The notes beneath the pieces are model-generated. The model did not search any database. It was not told the origin of the DNA and saw nothing but the letters and a program-made list of their open reading frames with translations. The translations under genes were made by a program, and so were the position numbers. DNA of 64,000 nucleotides from Acidisoma cellulosilyticum. GTDB lineage: Bacteria > Pseudomonadota > Alphaproteobacteria > Acetobacterales > Acetobacteraceae. Shown here one piece after another: positions 1 to 8,548 of this stretch; position 1 is the stretch's first letter, and every line of letters begins with the position of its first letter. The stretch covers positions 620,001 to 684,000 of the forward strand of contig NZ_JAESVA010000003.1 in assembly GCF_020621385.1 (NCBI RefSeq), given 5' to 3'.

Positions 1-1118
1 CAGGCATCGCCGGCATCGAAGGCGATGGTGCCGAAAGCGGTGATCTGGCCGCCGATCCCGCTCAAGGTTCCGGTCGTGCCGGACGCTTCGGCCCCGAGTT
101 CCAGCACGCTGCCGCCGCCGCCGCCGATGACGTCGCCGATGAAAACGCCACCGCTTTGGACCGTCAGATTATTCGCGCGCCCGTCCGCGAAGCTGACGGC
201 CGTGCCCGCCGCGCCGGCGTCGATGGTTCCGGCATTGATCACCGTGCCGCCGCCATTGACCATGACGCCGAGCTCGGTCGAGACGATGGCCGCGCCGCTG
301 AGATTGGTGATGCGGCCACCCGCCAGAAGATAGACGCCGACATCGCTGCCATAGACATAGCCGGCATTGCTGACGGTCGCGGTCGCCCCCGCCGCGACGA
401 TACCGTCATAGGACCCGATGACCGATCCGCTGGCCGTATTCGTCACCGTGCCGCCGGCGGCGAGATAGATGCCGTAACCGTTCAAGCCGAGAGCATCGAT
501 GACAGCGCTATTGGTGACGATACCCGCCGCGCCGTAGACGGAAACGCCCGAGAAATCGCCATAGATGCCGGTCGTGCCGGTATTGATGACGGTGCCGCCG
601 CTTTCCAGCGCGACGCCATTGCCCTGCAGCGTCGTCGTTTCGATCAGGCCGGAATTATTGACGGTGCCGAGGCCGCCCGCGATATCGATGCCGCCGATAC
701 CGCCATAGATCGTGCCGGCGTTCAGATTGGTAACGCTGCCGCCGGCGCCGAAATAGATGCCGTCATAAAGATTGTTGGGCGAGCCTGGGACGATCTTGGT
801 CGGGCTTGAATCGATCGTCCCGCTATTGGTGACGGAGGCCTTACCCCCGGTGACAGTGATGCCGTTATTGTACCCGGCAATCACGCCGCTATTGGCGATG
901 CTCCCCGCCGCCGCAAGATCAATCCCGTTCGCACCGGGGCCCGATGCGGTGATCGTACCTGCGTTAACGATTGACCAACCTGACACCGGTACAGTGCCGG
1001 CCGGCCCGATGATCGCATCACCCGATGTCGTCACGACCGAGCCGGCGGCGGTGACCGTCGTTGGACTGGTGGTCAGCGTTACGCTTCGCGTAATCGCCGT
1101 TGAAATCGTCCCCGACAT
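1..1118 (-). CDS. Beta-helix repeat cell-surface protein, 5' part (runs off window)
   Basis: The reading frame starts at ATG 1118 behind GGAGGG and stays open for 372 codons to the left edge, so the C-terminus is not visible. The protein is almost entirely short imperfect repeats of the type G-G-x-V-x-N-x-G-x-I-x-G, rich in Gly, Ala, Thr, Asn and Val with very few charged residues. This is the composition of a right-handed beta-helix as in autotransporter passenger domains and large adhesins. No hydrophobic signal peptide is visible at the N-terminus, which begins MSGTIST followed by a Thr/Val-rich stretch. Acetobacteraceae have many such leaderless proteins that end in a Hint-type or type I secretion domain, but that end lies outside this window, so the export route is inference. 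It lies downstream of hisD on the same strand, separated by a 92-bp gap with a long dyad. Confidence 0.75.
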   Translation of the reverse strand, partial: MSGTISTAITRSVTLTTSPTTVTAAGSVVTTSGDAIIGPAGTVPVSGWSIVNAGTITASGPGANGIDLAAAGSIANSGVIAGYNNGITVTGGKASVTNSGTIDSSPTKIVPGSPNNLYDGIYFGAGGSVTNLNAGTIYGGIGGIDIAGGLGTVNNSGLIETTTLQGNGVALESGGTVINTGTTGIYGDFSGVSVYGAAGIVTNSAVIDALGLNGYGIYLAAGGTVTNTASGSVIGSYDGIVAAGATATVSNAGYVYGSDVGVYLLAGGRITNLSGAAIVSTELGVMVNGGGTVINAGTIDAGAAGTAVSFADGRANNLTVQSGGVFIGDVIGGGGGSVLELGAEASGTTGTLSGIGGQITAFGTIAFDAGDA

Positions 1119-1167
1119 GATCCCTCCACGCGCTGATGGAAGATCTTTAAACGGGACTACTGAAGCC

Positions 1168-1201
1168 AATCTTAAGTCGGACAGTGATTCCGATTAAGAT
1201 T
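1168..1201. other. Interrupted dyad between hisD and the beta-helix gene
   Basis: AATCTTAA at 1168-1175 is the exact inverse complement of TTAAGATT at 1194-1201. The inner TCGG (1177-1180) pairs with CCGA (1190-1193), leaving one bulged base and a 9-base loop. It lies 10 bp past the hisD stop and about 50 bp before the start of the beta-helix gene. It could end the his transcript or act as an operator for the surface protein. It has no clear uridine tail. Confidence 0.5.
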
Positions 1202-1210
1202 AGCTTTTCG

Positions 1211-2515
1211 TTACAATATGTTTTTTGTGTCCAGACGGATAGCGATGGATTGCGCATGCGCTGTCAACCCTTCCGTCTCAGCCAGACGCACCGCCGCCGG
1301 ACCGACCTGCGCCAGCGCGGCCGCGTCACCCTCGACCCAGGTCGTGCGCTTGATGAAGTCGAAGACCGAGAGGCCGGAGGCGAAACGCGCCGTGCGCCCG
1401 GTCGGCAGAACATGGTTCGGGCCCGCCACGTAATCCCCCACCGCTTCCGGCACGAAACGGCCAAGGAAGACAGCGCCGGCATGACGCACCTGGGCGAAGA
1501 AACCCTGCGGCTCCGCCATCATCACCTGCAGATGTTCCGGCGCAAGACGGTTCACCAAATCCGCTGCCTCCGACCAGTCGGCGACCAGCAGAATGGCGCC
1601 ATGCTTGTCCCAGCTCGCCTGGGCGATCGCGGCGCGCGGCAGGGTTTTCAGCGCATCCGCCACGGCCTGCGCCACGGCATCCGCGAAAGCCGCGTCATCG
1701 GTGATCAGGATGCTCTGCGAGGATTCGTCATGCTCGGCCTGGGCCAGCAGGTCCAGCGCCACATGCGTCGGGTCGTTCTCGGCATCCGCCACGACCACGA
1801 CTTCCGAAGGACCGGCAATACCGTCGATGCCGACCCGCCCGAAAACCTGCCGCTTCGCTTCCGCCACATAGGCATTGCCGGGACCGACGATCCGGTCCAC
1901 CGGCGGGATCGTCGCTGTGCCATAGGCGAGCGCGGCAATCGCCTGCGCCCCACCGACACGATAGATTTCGGTCACCCCCGCGCGCTCGGCCGCTGCCAGC
2001 ACCAGCGGGTTCAGCACGCCGTCCGGCGCTGGCACGCAGATCGCAATCCGCCCGACGCCCGCGACCTTGGCCGGGATCGCATTCATCAGGACGGAGGACG
2101 GATAGGCCGCCTTGCCGCCCGGCACGTAAAGCCCGACCGCATCCAGCGCCGACCAGCGCATGCCGAGCCGGTAGCCGGCCGCATCCGTCATCACCAGATC
2201 CTGCGGCCGCTGCGCGCGATGAAAGGCCTCGATCCGCGTCGCCGCCAGATCCAGCGCCGCCATCAACGCCGGCGCAATCTCAGCCTTGGCCGCCGCAATC
2301 TCGGCCGGCGTCACCGCCAGCCGGTCCGCCGTCATGGTCACGCGGTCGAACCGGGACGTGTAGTCGCATACAGCCGCGTCACCCCGCGCACGCACCGCGT
2401 CGATGATCGCCGTCACCTGCGGGCCGACGGTCTCCGTCGTTTCCCGCGCCTGGTCCAGCAGGCCAGCGAAAGACGCGGCAAAACCTTCGTCCTGCGTCGA
2501 AAGCCGCCGCATCAC
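1211..2515 (-). CDS. hisD: Histidinol dehydrogenase
   Basis: HisD catalyses the last two steps of histidine synthesis, the NAD-dependent four-electron oxidation of L-histidinol to L-histidine through histidinal, in the cytoplasm. The 434-residue length is normal for the family. Family signatures are present: the GPGNAYVAEAK nucleotide-binding region, the AGPSEVVVVAD segment, the LLAQAEHDE zinc-ligand motif, and the GPNHVLPT segment with a catalytic histidine. The ATG overlaps the stop of hisG by 4 bases (ATGA), so the two are translationally coupled. No other his genes are in the window, so the histidine pathway genes are scattered in this genome. Confidence 0.97.
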   Translation of the reverse strand: MMRRLSTQDEGFAASFAGLLDQARETTETVGPQVTAIIDAVRARGDAAVCDYTSRFDRVTMTADRLAVTPAEIAAAKAEIAPALMAALDLAATRIEAFHRAQRPQDLVMTDAAGYRLGMRWSALDAVGLYVPGGKAAYPSSVLMNAIPAKVAGVGRIAICVPAPDGVLNPLVLAAAERAGVTEIYRVGGAQAIAALAYGTATIPPVDRIVGPGNAYVAEAKRQVFGRVGIDGIAGPSEVVVVADAENDPTHVALDLLAQAEHDESSQSILITDDAAFADAVAQAVADALKTLPRAAIAQASWDKHGAILLVADWSEAADLVNRLAPEHLQVMMAEPQGFFAQVRHAGAVFLGRFVPEAVGDYVAGPNHVLPTGRTARFASGLSVFDFIKRTTWVEGDAAALAQVGPAAVRLAETEGLTAHAQSIAIRLDTKNIL

Positions 2516-3255
2516 GCCTGCCCCTTTTCCGCCGCCTGACGCTCGACCGCCTGCCGTTCAACTGCCTGGCGGAACCGCGCGATCCAGGCGCCGATCACCT
2601 CGGGCCTTGTTTTCAGCGCCGTGCGATTGACGATCAACCGGCTGGAGACCGAAGCGATGACCTCCGTCTCCACCAATCCGTTTGCCTTCAGCGTCGATCC
2701 GGTCTGGACCAGATCGACGATGAGCCGGGACAGGCCGAGCTTAGGCGCCAGTTCCATCGCCCCGCTCAGATGCACGACCTCGGCATGGATGCCGCGCGCC
2801 GCATAATGCTTGCGGGCGATATTGGGATATTTCGACGCCACGCGAACGCGCGACCAGCGGGAAGGGTCATCCTTGCCCGCCGTCTCGGCAGGCTCCGCGA
2901 CCGAGACCCGGCAGCGCCCGATGCCAAGATCGAGCGGCGCATAGATTTCCGCATAGTCGAATTCCATCAGCACATCGGCGCCGCAGATACCGATCTCGGC
3001 CGCGCCGAAGGCGACGAAGGTCGCGACGTCGAAGGACCGCACGCGCGCGATATCAAGCCCGGGATGGCTGGTCGGAAAGCGCAGGCGCCGCCCGCTTTCA
3101 TCCACCAGGTCTTGCGGCAGGGTGATGCCCATATGGGAGAAGATCGGCACACACTCGCCCAGAATGCGGCCCTTCGGCAGGGCCATCACGATGGGGCTTT
3201 CGGCGTCGGGCGCCGTTTCCGGATCAGGGCGAGAGAGTGCGGCGGATTGGGTCAT
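2512..3255 (-). CDS. hisG: ATP phosphoribosyltransferase, short form
   Basis: HisG condenses ATP with PRPP in the first, feedback-controlled step of histidine synthesis. The MALPKGRIL start of the catalytic domain and the DLVQTGSTLKANGL phosphoribosyl-binding segment are clear. At 247 residues it lacks the C-terminal regulatory ACT-like domain of the long form. Known short HisG enzymes need the HisRS-like partner HisZ, which is not encoded here. About 23 residues precede the conserved domain. The extreme C-terminus carries a small tandem repeat (QAVER QAVER QAAEK) encoded by three imperfect 15-bp units near 2525-2570. The gene is upstream of and overlaps hisD. Confidence 0.95.
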   Translation of the reverse strand: MTQSAALSRPDPETAPDAESPIVMALPKGRILGECVPIFSHMGITLPQDLVDESGRRLRFPTSHPGLDIARVRSFDVATFVAFGAAEIGICGADVLMEFDYAEIYAPLDLGIGRCRVSVAEPAETAGKDDPSRWSRVRVASKYPNIARKHYAARGIHAEVVHLSGAMELAPKLGLSRLIVDLVQTGSTLKANGLVETEVIASVSSRLIVNRTALKTRPEVIGAWIARFRQAVERQAVERQAAEKGQA

Positions 3256-3299
3256 GACGGGCGGGCTCTAGCATCGCTCGCCCCTGCGGCAAAGCGCGC

Positions 3300-4451
3300 T
3301 CAGTGATCAGCGGCCAGGATAAAGCTGCAGAGGAAATGCAGCAGCGGGTTGCGGGCCACTTCCCCGGTCGCGGCAGGCGGCGGCGGCCGGCCGTTCATAT
3401 GGTGCTCGCGATACTCCGCTGCCTTGAACCAGGGGGCGGGGTTCAGGTCGCGCATCGCCCCGATCGCCAGGTAATGGGCGAAAATATCCCGCGCCCGGCC
3501 CAGTTGATCGGCATAGGTCGCGACATAAAAATCGATGTCGAAAATCGGCAGCGGGCTGAAGCGCCGCGTCGCGCGATGTTCGAGGTAGTGGGTAAGCGCG
3601 ATCTGCTCGGCCCCCAGACCATAGGCGCGGCGATACCAGCCCGGATCGAAATAGAGGCTGGGTCGATGGCCCTTGGCCTCGCCCTCCAGCACGTAATGAC
3701 AAAGGGGGCTGATATCATCCGGCGGATTGTAGCGCTGGCGGTACCAGACACCGTCGAAATAGGGGTTAGGGCGGCGGTGTTCCCGCCAGCCCGAGACCGC
3801 GTAATGATCCACGGCATCAAGCCCGGCCTGATGCACGTCGGGGCCATTGATATAATAGTAATTGGGGTCGACCAGCCCGCTGTCCCGCACGATCGCCCGC
3901 TCATCCCGCGGCAGGCGGCCTTCCTGACGGCCGCAGCCCAGGTAATGCTCGAAAAGATCGAGCCCGGTCGCCGCCACATCCTGATTCTGCGCCGCATAGA
4001 ATAGCGGGTCGAAATTGCGGTTTGGGCTCAATTGCCCGCTGCGACGGCCGGCCAGATAATGGGCGAGACAGGCCTGCCCATCCGGCACCTCTTGCGCCGC
4101 GCGATACCAGACCGGATCGAACCAGGCGATCGGCCGGTGCCCGGCGCTCTCCCCTTGCTCCACATAGTGCAAAAGCGGATCGCCGTCCGGTACCGCCGGG
4201 CAATGGGACCGATAGAACTCCGGATCGAAGGCAAGATTGGGCCAACGCCCCTCACGCCAGCCGGTCGTCAGATAATGGTCCACGGGATCGACGCCGGCCG
4301 AGGCGATATCGGGATAAACCGCGCGATACCACAGCCCGTCGACCGCTGCGCGCGCCGCTTCGGAAAGCTCCGGCCGGTCAGGCAAGGACAAGGCGGGTAT
4401 CGAATCCAAAAGCGGCTCTTTCCCCAGGACGGCAGCCCGAAACCAAATCAA
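3300..4451 (-). CDS. Protein of nine Y...HY...FD repeats, function unknown
   Basis: This 383-residue protein consists of a 41-residue N-terminal segment followed by nine units of 36-47 residues, starting near residues 42, 80, 116, 152, 199, 237, 273, 309 and 347. Each unit follows the plan Y-x3-N-P-D-V-x2-A-G-x-D-x3-H-Y-x3-G-x2-E-G-R-x-P-N-x2-F-D-x2-W. Similar units are known to me as repeats attached to glycosyltransferases and surface-polysaccharide proteins in alphaproteobacteria, but here they form the whole protein with no catalytic domain. There is no signal peptide or membrane segment. The neighbours (hisG upstream at 3255, a lipid pyrophosphatase at 4492) do not reveal its role. Units 3, 7 and 9 are the most diverged. 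Confidence 0.75.
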   Translation of the reverse strand: MIWFRAAVLGKEPLLDSIPALSLPDRPELSEAARAAVDGLWYRAVYPDIASAGVDPVDHYLTTGWREGRWPNLAFDPEFYRSHCPAVPDGDPLLHYVEQGESAGHRPIAWFDPVWYRAAQEVPDGQACLAHYLAGRRSGQLSPNRNFDPLFYAAQNQDVAATGLDLFEHYLGCGRQEGRLPRDERAIVRDSGLVDPNYYYINGPDVHQAGLDAVDHYAVSGWREHRRPNPYFDGVWYRQRYNPPDDISPLCHYVLEGEAKGHRPSLYFDPGWYRRAYGLGAEQIALTHYLEHRATRRFSPLPIFDIDFYVATYADQLGRARDIFAHYLAIGAMRDLNPAPWFKAAEYREHHMNGRPPPPAATGEVARNPLLHFLCSFILAADH

Positions 4452-4491
4452 GCTGGAAGGTTATAATGCGCTCGAAGCGAATGCAAAATGC

Positions 4492-5292
4492 TTAAGGCAA
4501 ATGACCGAGCGCGCATTGATGGTCCTGCAGATCCTCGCCGCTGCCGAAATCGGCCCTGGCCAGATCGGCCTTGCCCGCCAGCAGGATGAAGCCGGGTCCG
4601 GCCGCAGGAAACTCTGCCCCCACCAGTACCAAGGTATAGGCGCCCATCTGGCCGGATGCCCCGGGCAGGCCATCCGCCAGCAATTGGAAGGGGCTGGTCG
4701 CGCCCAGGCTTTCTCCCATGATGCGCATGACCTGATAGGGATGGCCGTGCAGCGGTTCGGGGAAGCTTGTCCAGGCTGGGGTGATCTCATTCATATGCCG
4801 CATCAGCGCCGCCTGGGTCGCTTCACTGATGCAATCCATATGGATATGGAGCTGCAGCTGCGTCCGTCCATGCACCGAATTGATAGCGAGGCTGAGATCG
4901 ACCCGCGGCAGGAAATGCCCCAGACGCGCGGCGATCAGCGGGGTCTGCGACCAGGCCTGGGCGAAATAATTGGGCGTGCCGGGCTGCAGCAGCGCCGGAC
5001 TTTCTATCCCCGTGATCCGCGTCGTCGGGATCAGAAGATACTGCGTCTCCCCCACGATATCCTTCAGGATCGCATAGCCGCCGCCTAAGTCGACGCGCGC
5101 GCAGGGGGCCGGATGGCCGAAGCTTTTCTGATCGACGACGCATTTGCCGTTGACGATCTTCCACAGAATATTGGGGTCTTCCGCCGCACGCACGATGACG
5201 ATCGGCAGAAAAGCGATCGCCGCCGCCGCCATCACCAGCAAGGCCCGCGACGCGAAACCCGATTTCAGAGGCCATTTGTCGGAAAAGCGCAT
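4492..5292 (-). CDS. cdh: CDP-diacylglycerol pyrophosphatase
   Basis: The protein matches the Cdh family, which hydrolyses CDP-diacylglycerol to phosphatidate and CMP at the membrane. The start at 5292 (MRFSDKW) gives 266 residues, close to the family length of about 250. It supplies an N-terminal signal anchor (hydrophobic residues about 15-36) before the conserved LWKIVNGKCV region. The HIHMDC motif at residues 149-154 is the HIT-like catalytic histidine motif of the family. The frame is open upstream to 5631, but that would overlap the divergent MAPEG gene and place a polar segment before the anchor. Confidence 0.88.
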   Translation of the reverse strand: MRFSDKWPLKSGFASRALLVMAAAAIAFLPIVIVRAAEDPNILWKIVNGKCVVDQKSFGHPAPCARVDLGGGYAILKDIVGETQYLLIPTTRITGIESPALLQPGTPNYFAQAWSQTPLIAARLGHFLPRVDLSLAINSVHGRTQLQLHIHMDCISEATQAALMRHMNEITPAWTSFPEPLHGHPYQVMRIMGESLGATSPFQLLADGLPGASGQMGAYTLVLVGAEFPAAGPGFILLAGKADLARADFGSGEDLQDHQCALGHLP

Positions 5293-5394
5293 GCGTGATC
5301 CCTTGCCGCGTGGCGGTGCCGCCACCCGCTCCCCATCTTCCGGGAGCGCCGACCGTTTTACGCCGCTCTCACGCCCGAGCATAGGAATCCAGGC

Positions 5395-5790
5395 ATGACG
5401 ATTGAGATGTCCCTGCTGCTTTGGTCCGTCGTCATCGGCCTGTTGCAATGTCTGGCAACCGGCTTTGCCGTGACGCTGACGCGCGGTGTCGCATTCGGCG
5501 GCAGTGCGCGCGACGACCAGAAACCCATCCAGGGCATCGGCGGGCGCGTCATCCGCGCTTTCAACAATTTCAGGGAAACATTTCCCTTTTTTGCGGCCCT
5601 GGTGCTGGCCGGTGCGGTTCTGCATCGCCATTCGGCGCTAACCGTCATCGGCGCCAATCTGTATTTCTGGAGCCGCGTCATCTACTGGCCGCTTTATGTC
5701 ACCGGCGTGCCGATGATCCGCTCGCTCATCTGGCTTGGCTCTCTGCTCGGCCTTATTCTTCTCCTCATCGGCGTTGCCGGCATCGTCTAA
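5395..5790 (+). CDS. MAPEG-family membrane protein
   Basis: A 131-residue integral membrane protein with four hydrophobic segments (about residues 3-25, 55-77, 79-100 and 108-130). The middle carries the NFRETFPFFAALV signature of the MAPEG fold, whose members include microsomal glutathione transferases and related eicosanoid enzymes. Bacterial members of this length are mostly uncharacterised, so enzyme activity should not be assumed. It is divergent from cdh with about 100 bp between the starts, and no partner gene follows within 280 bp. Confidence 0.85.
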   Translation: MTIEMSLLLWSVVIGLLQCLATGFAVTLTRGVAFGGSARDDQKPIQGIGGRVIRAFNNFRETFPFFAALVLAGAVLHRHSALTVIGANLYFWSRVIYWPLYVTGVPMIRSLIWLGSLLGLILLLIGVAGIV

Positions 5791-6073
5791 TCGGCCGCGC
5801 ATAGCCGATGAGAAGCTAAGCTCTGACGGCATCCCTTCCCTGCTACGGCAGTTTGTCGTTGATATTTGTGCTGCGCTGCGGTAGCAGCCAGCCATGATTG
5901 TTCGTGAGATGCGCGAACGGTGATCCAGCTGTTTCTGCAGCCCTCTTACACTGGGCGCATCCGGGTCATCCTTTTCTGAGCAATCCTCTTCAAACCTGTT
6001 CCACTCCGCGTCGCGCGGGGAGCTTGAACACGAACCGCCTGGACAAGACCTCCAGGGCGGCGTGGAGACTATT
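5791..6073. other. Intergenic leader before the DEAD-box helicase
   Basis: These 283 bp hold no convincing ORF on either strand. The stretch is less biased than the neighbouring coding DNA and probably contains the promoter and untranslated leader of the helicase gene. I could not identify a confident -35/-10 pair. Confidence 0.4.
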
Positions 6074-7405
6074 GTGACCGACACTCCTAAGACGACGAAC
6101 GACACTTTCGTGGGCCTCGGCCTTAACGAACAGATCCTGGCCGCGCTCGCGAGCCAGAATTTCTCGGCGCCGACGCCTATTCAGGCCCGCGCCATTCCCC
6201 AGCTGCTGGCCGGCCGCGATCTGCTCGGCCTCGCCCAGACCGGCACCGGCAAGACGGGCGCCTTCGCGCTCCCCGTCATCCAGCATCTGCTGGCCGATCC
6301 GCGCCGCGTCCGCCCCTTCTGCACCCGCGCGCTGATCCTGGCGCCGACGCGTGAACTGGCGTTGCAGATCAATGAGAGCATCAAGAAGTTCTCCCACGGC
6401 ACCGGCATCCGCACCGTGGTCATTCTCGGCGGCGTCGGCCGTTCGCCGCAGGTGGAGCGCATGCGCCGGGGCACCGATATCGTCATCGGCACGCCGGGCC
6501 GCCTGCTCGACCTGATGAACACGCAGGAACTGCTGCTCGAACAGGTCAGCCATTTCGTCCTCGACGAAGGCGATCAGATGCTCGACCTCGGCTTCATCAA
6601 GGACATCCGCACGATCCTGTCGCGCCTGCCGCAGAAGCGCCAGTCCATGCTCTTCTCCGCCACCATGCCGAAGGAAATCGGCCAGCTGGCAAGCAGCCTG
6701 CTGCGCGATCCGGTGACGGTCCAGGTAAAGGCCGAGACGGCGACGCCCGACAAGATCGATCAGCATGTCTATTTCACCGATGCCCCGGCCAAGAAGCGCC
6801 TGCTGGTGACGCTGCTGCGTGACCCCGAGCTCGCCCGCGTCATCGTCTTCACGCGCACCAAGCGCGGTGCGGATAAGGTCGCCGAGCACCTCGCGGCCTC
6901 CGGCATCAACGCCGATGCCATCCACGGCAACAAAAGCCAGAACGCCCGCACGCGCATTCTGGACCGCTTCAAGGGCGGCGAGTCCCGCGTGCTGGTCGCG
7001 ACCGATCTGGCCGCCCGCGGCATCCATGTCACCGGCATCACCCATGTCGTGAACTTCGAACTGCCGAACGAGCCGGAAAGCTATGTCCACCGCATCGGCC
7101 GCACCGCGCGTGCCGGCGCCTCGGGCATTGCCTTCGCCTTCTGCGATCCCAGCGAGCGCGGTTTCCTGAAGGACATTCAGCGCCTGACCGGCGTCATCAT
7201 GAAGGTCGCAGCGCCCATGGCGGCGAACGACCAGTCCGGCGTGCCGGATGTGATCGAGGTCGAGGTGCCGCGCGCGCCGCGTGCGCCCCGCGCTTACAAT
7301 CCCGGCCACAACCCGGCCAATCCGGGTGCGGCACAGGATCGTCCGAAGCGCCGTGGCAAGCGGTCCGGCTCCGGCCGTCGTCCGCGCCAGAACAAGGCTG
7401 CCTGA
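6074..7405 (+). CDS. DEAD-box ATP-dependent RNA helicase (RhlE-like)
   Basis: This is a superfamily 2 RNA helicase with both RecA-like domains: the Q motif region, motif I AQTGTGKT (residues 54-61), Ia PTRELA (91-96), motif III SAT (195-197), and the C-terminal ATDLAARGIH and HRIGRTARAG motifs. The tail is basic and rich in Arg, Lys, Pro and Ala, as in RhlE-type helicases that act in ribosome assembly or cold adaptation. Motif II reads DEGD (164-167) rather than DEAD. The first possible start is GTG 6062, but GGAG at 6064-6067 lies 6 bases before GTG 6074, so I place the start there (443 residues). Confidence 0.93.
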   Translation: MTDTPKTTNDTFVGLGLNEQILAALASQNFSAPTPIQARAIPQLLAGRDLLGLAQTGTGKTGAFALPVIQHLLADPRRVRPFCTRALILAPTRELALQINESIKKFSHGTGIRTVVILGGVGRSPQVERMRRGTDIVIGTPGRLLDLMNTQELLLEQVSHFVLDEGDQMLDLGFIKDIRTILSRLPQKRQSMLFSATMPKEIGQLASSLLRDPVTVQVKAETATPDKIDQHVYFTDAPAKKRLLVTLLRDPELARVIVFTRTKRGADKVAEHLAASGINADAIHGNKSQNARTRILDRFKGGESRVLVATDLAARGIHVTGITHVVNFELPNEPESYVHRIGRTARAGASGIAFAFCDPSERGFLKDIQRLTGVIMKVAAPMAANDQSGVPDVIEVEVPRAPRAPRAYNPGHNPANPGAAQDRPKRRGKRSGSGRRPRQNKAA

Positions 7406-7432
7406 TCTAAAAACCTAGCCTAAACTAAACGC

Positions 7433-7499
7433 GTCGCCCGCGGCTTCATGCCGCGGGTCTACCGCCTCCGCAGGCAAAGCGCCCGTTTGGCCGGCGCCC
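7433..7499. repeat. REP-like hairpin element (half copy)
   Basis: Begins GTCG and contains a perfect 8-bp stem, CCCGCGGC/GCCGCGGG at 7437-7444 and 7450-7457, followed by TCTACC and later GGCGCCCC. It matches the left half of the bipartite hairpin elements at 27258, 31114 and 54787. The right half (GGGTAGA plus a second hairpin) is missing. Lying about 30 bp after the helicase stop, it may double as a terminator. Confidence 0.7.
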
Positions 7500-7588
7500 C
7501 AATGCCGTCTGAGCATTCCGGAACGTTTGCCTCTGGCCTTGGACGGCGGAGATCCCTAGGAAAAGGCGTCTTTCCTGGGTGAGTGTGC

Positions 7589-8548
7589 ATGGCCGTCTAT
7601 ACCGAAGTCACCGATGACGCGCTGCGCGCCTTCCTCGCCGCCTATGATATCGGGGAGGTCGTGGCCTTTCGCGGCATCGCCGAAGGCGTGGAGAACAGCA
7701 ATTACATGCTGCGCACCACGACCGGCGACTTCATCCTGACCCTTTATGAGAAGCGCGTGAACCCGGACGATCTGCCCTGGTTCCTCGGCCTGATGCAGCA
7801 TCTGTCGACCCAGGGCGTGAATTGCCCGCTTCCCGTAGTGGCGCGGGACGGCTCGGCCCTGCGGCTGCTCGCTGACCGCCACGCTGCCGTCACCACCTTC
7901 CTGCCCGGCGTCTGGCCGCGCCGCGTCCAGCAGGCGCATTGCGCGCCGCTCGGCCAGGCGCTCGCCCAACTCCATGCCGCCGGCGCCAGCTACGCGCCCG
8001 AGCGGATCAATGCGCTCGGCCCCGCCGGTTGGCGCCCGCTGCTGGAGCGTAGCCTCAGCCGCGCCGATGACGTCACACCCGGTCTCGGCGCGGAACTGAC
8101 GGCGACCTTGGACCATCTGCTCGCGGCCTGGCCGCGCGACCTGCCGCGCGGGCAGATCCATGCCGATCTGTTCCCCGACAACGTCTTTTTTCTCGACGGG
8201 CAGATTTCGGGCCTCATCGATTTCTATTTCGCCGCGACCGATATCCTCGCCTATGACCTCGCCATCTGCCTCAACGCCTGGTGTTTCGAGATCGACGGCG
8301 CCTTCAACGTGACGAAGGGCAGGGCGCTGATCGCCGCCTATCAAGCGGTTCGCCCACTCACGGAGGCTGAGATCGAGGCCCTGCCGGTTCTGGCGCAGGG
8401 CTCGGCGCTGCGCTTCCTGCTCACCCGCCTGTATGACTGGCTCCATGTCCCGGAAGGCGCCCTGGTGACACCGAAGGACCCGGTCGAATATCTGCGCAAG
8501 CTGCGCTTCCATAGCCATGCCAAAGGGATCTCCGCCTATGTCGGATAA
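7589..8548 (+). CDS. thrB: Homoserine kinase (ThrB type II)
   Basis: ThrB phosphorylates L-homoserine to O-phospho-L-homoserine for threonine synthesis. This is the choline/aminoglycoside-kinase-fold form (COG2334) usual in alphaproteobacteria, not the GHMP-kinase form of enterobacteria. The kinase motif HADLFPDNV with Asp base and Asn ligand is followed by GLIDFYFA, the metal-binding Asp segment. GTG 7583 is also in frame, but the ATG at 7589 begins the conserved MAVYTEV N-terminus and gives 319 residues, the usual length. The stop overlaps the rnhA start region, a conserved thrB-rnhA pairing in this class. Confidence 0.96.
   Translation: MAVYTEVTDDALRAFLAAYDIGEVVAFRGIAEGVENSNYMLRTTTGDFILTLYEKRVNPDDLPWFLGLMQHLSTQGVNCPLPVVARDGSALRLLADRHAAVTTFLPGVWPRRVQQAHCAPLGQALAQLHAAGASYAPERINALGPAGWRPLLERSLSRADDVTPGLGAELTATLDHLLAAWPRDLPRGQIHADLFPDNVFFLDGQISGLIDFYFAATDILAYDLAICLNAWCFEIDGAFNVTKGRALIAAYQAVRPLTEAEIEALPVLAQGSALRFLLTRLYDWLHVPEGALVTPKDPVEYLRKLRFHSHAKGISAYVG

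Noticed and set aside
1184-2539. 451-codon open frame on the plus strand opposite hisD
   Set aside because: High-G+C antisense shadow: Arg/His-rich translation with no recognisable domain, fully covered by hisD.
5990-7309. 439-codon minus-strand frame opposite the DEAD-box helicase
   Set aside because: No family resemblance and entirely antisense to a well-supported helicase; composition typical of a shadow frame.
7406-7588. T-box or threonine attenuator before thrB
   Set aside because: No leader peptide with Thr/Ile codons and no terminator-antiterminator pair; only a REP-like hairpin is visible.
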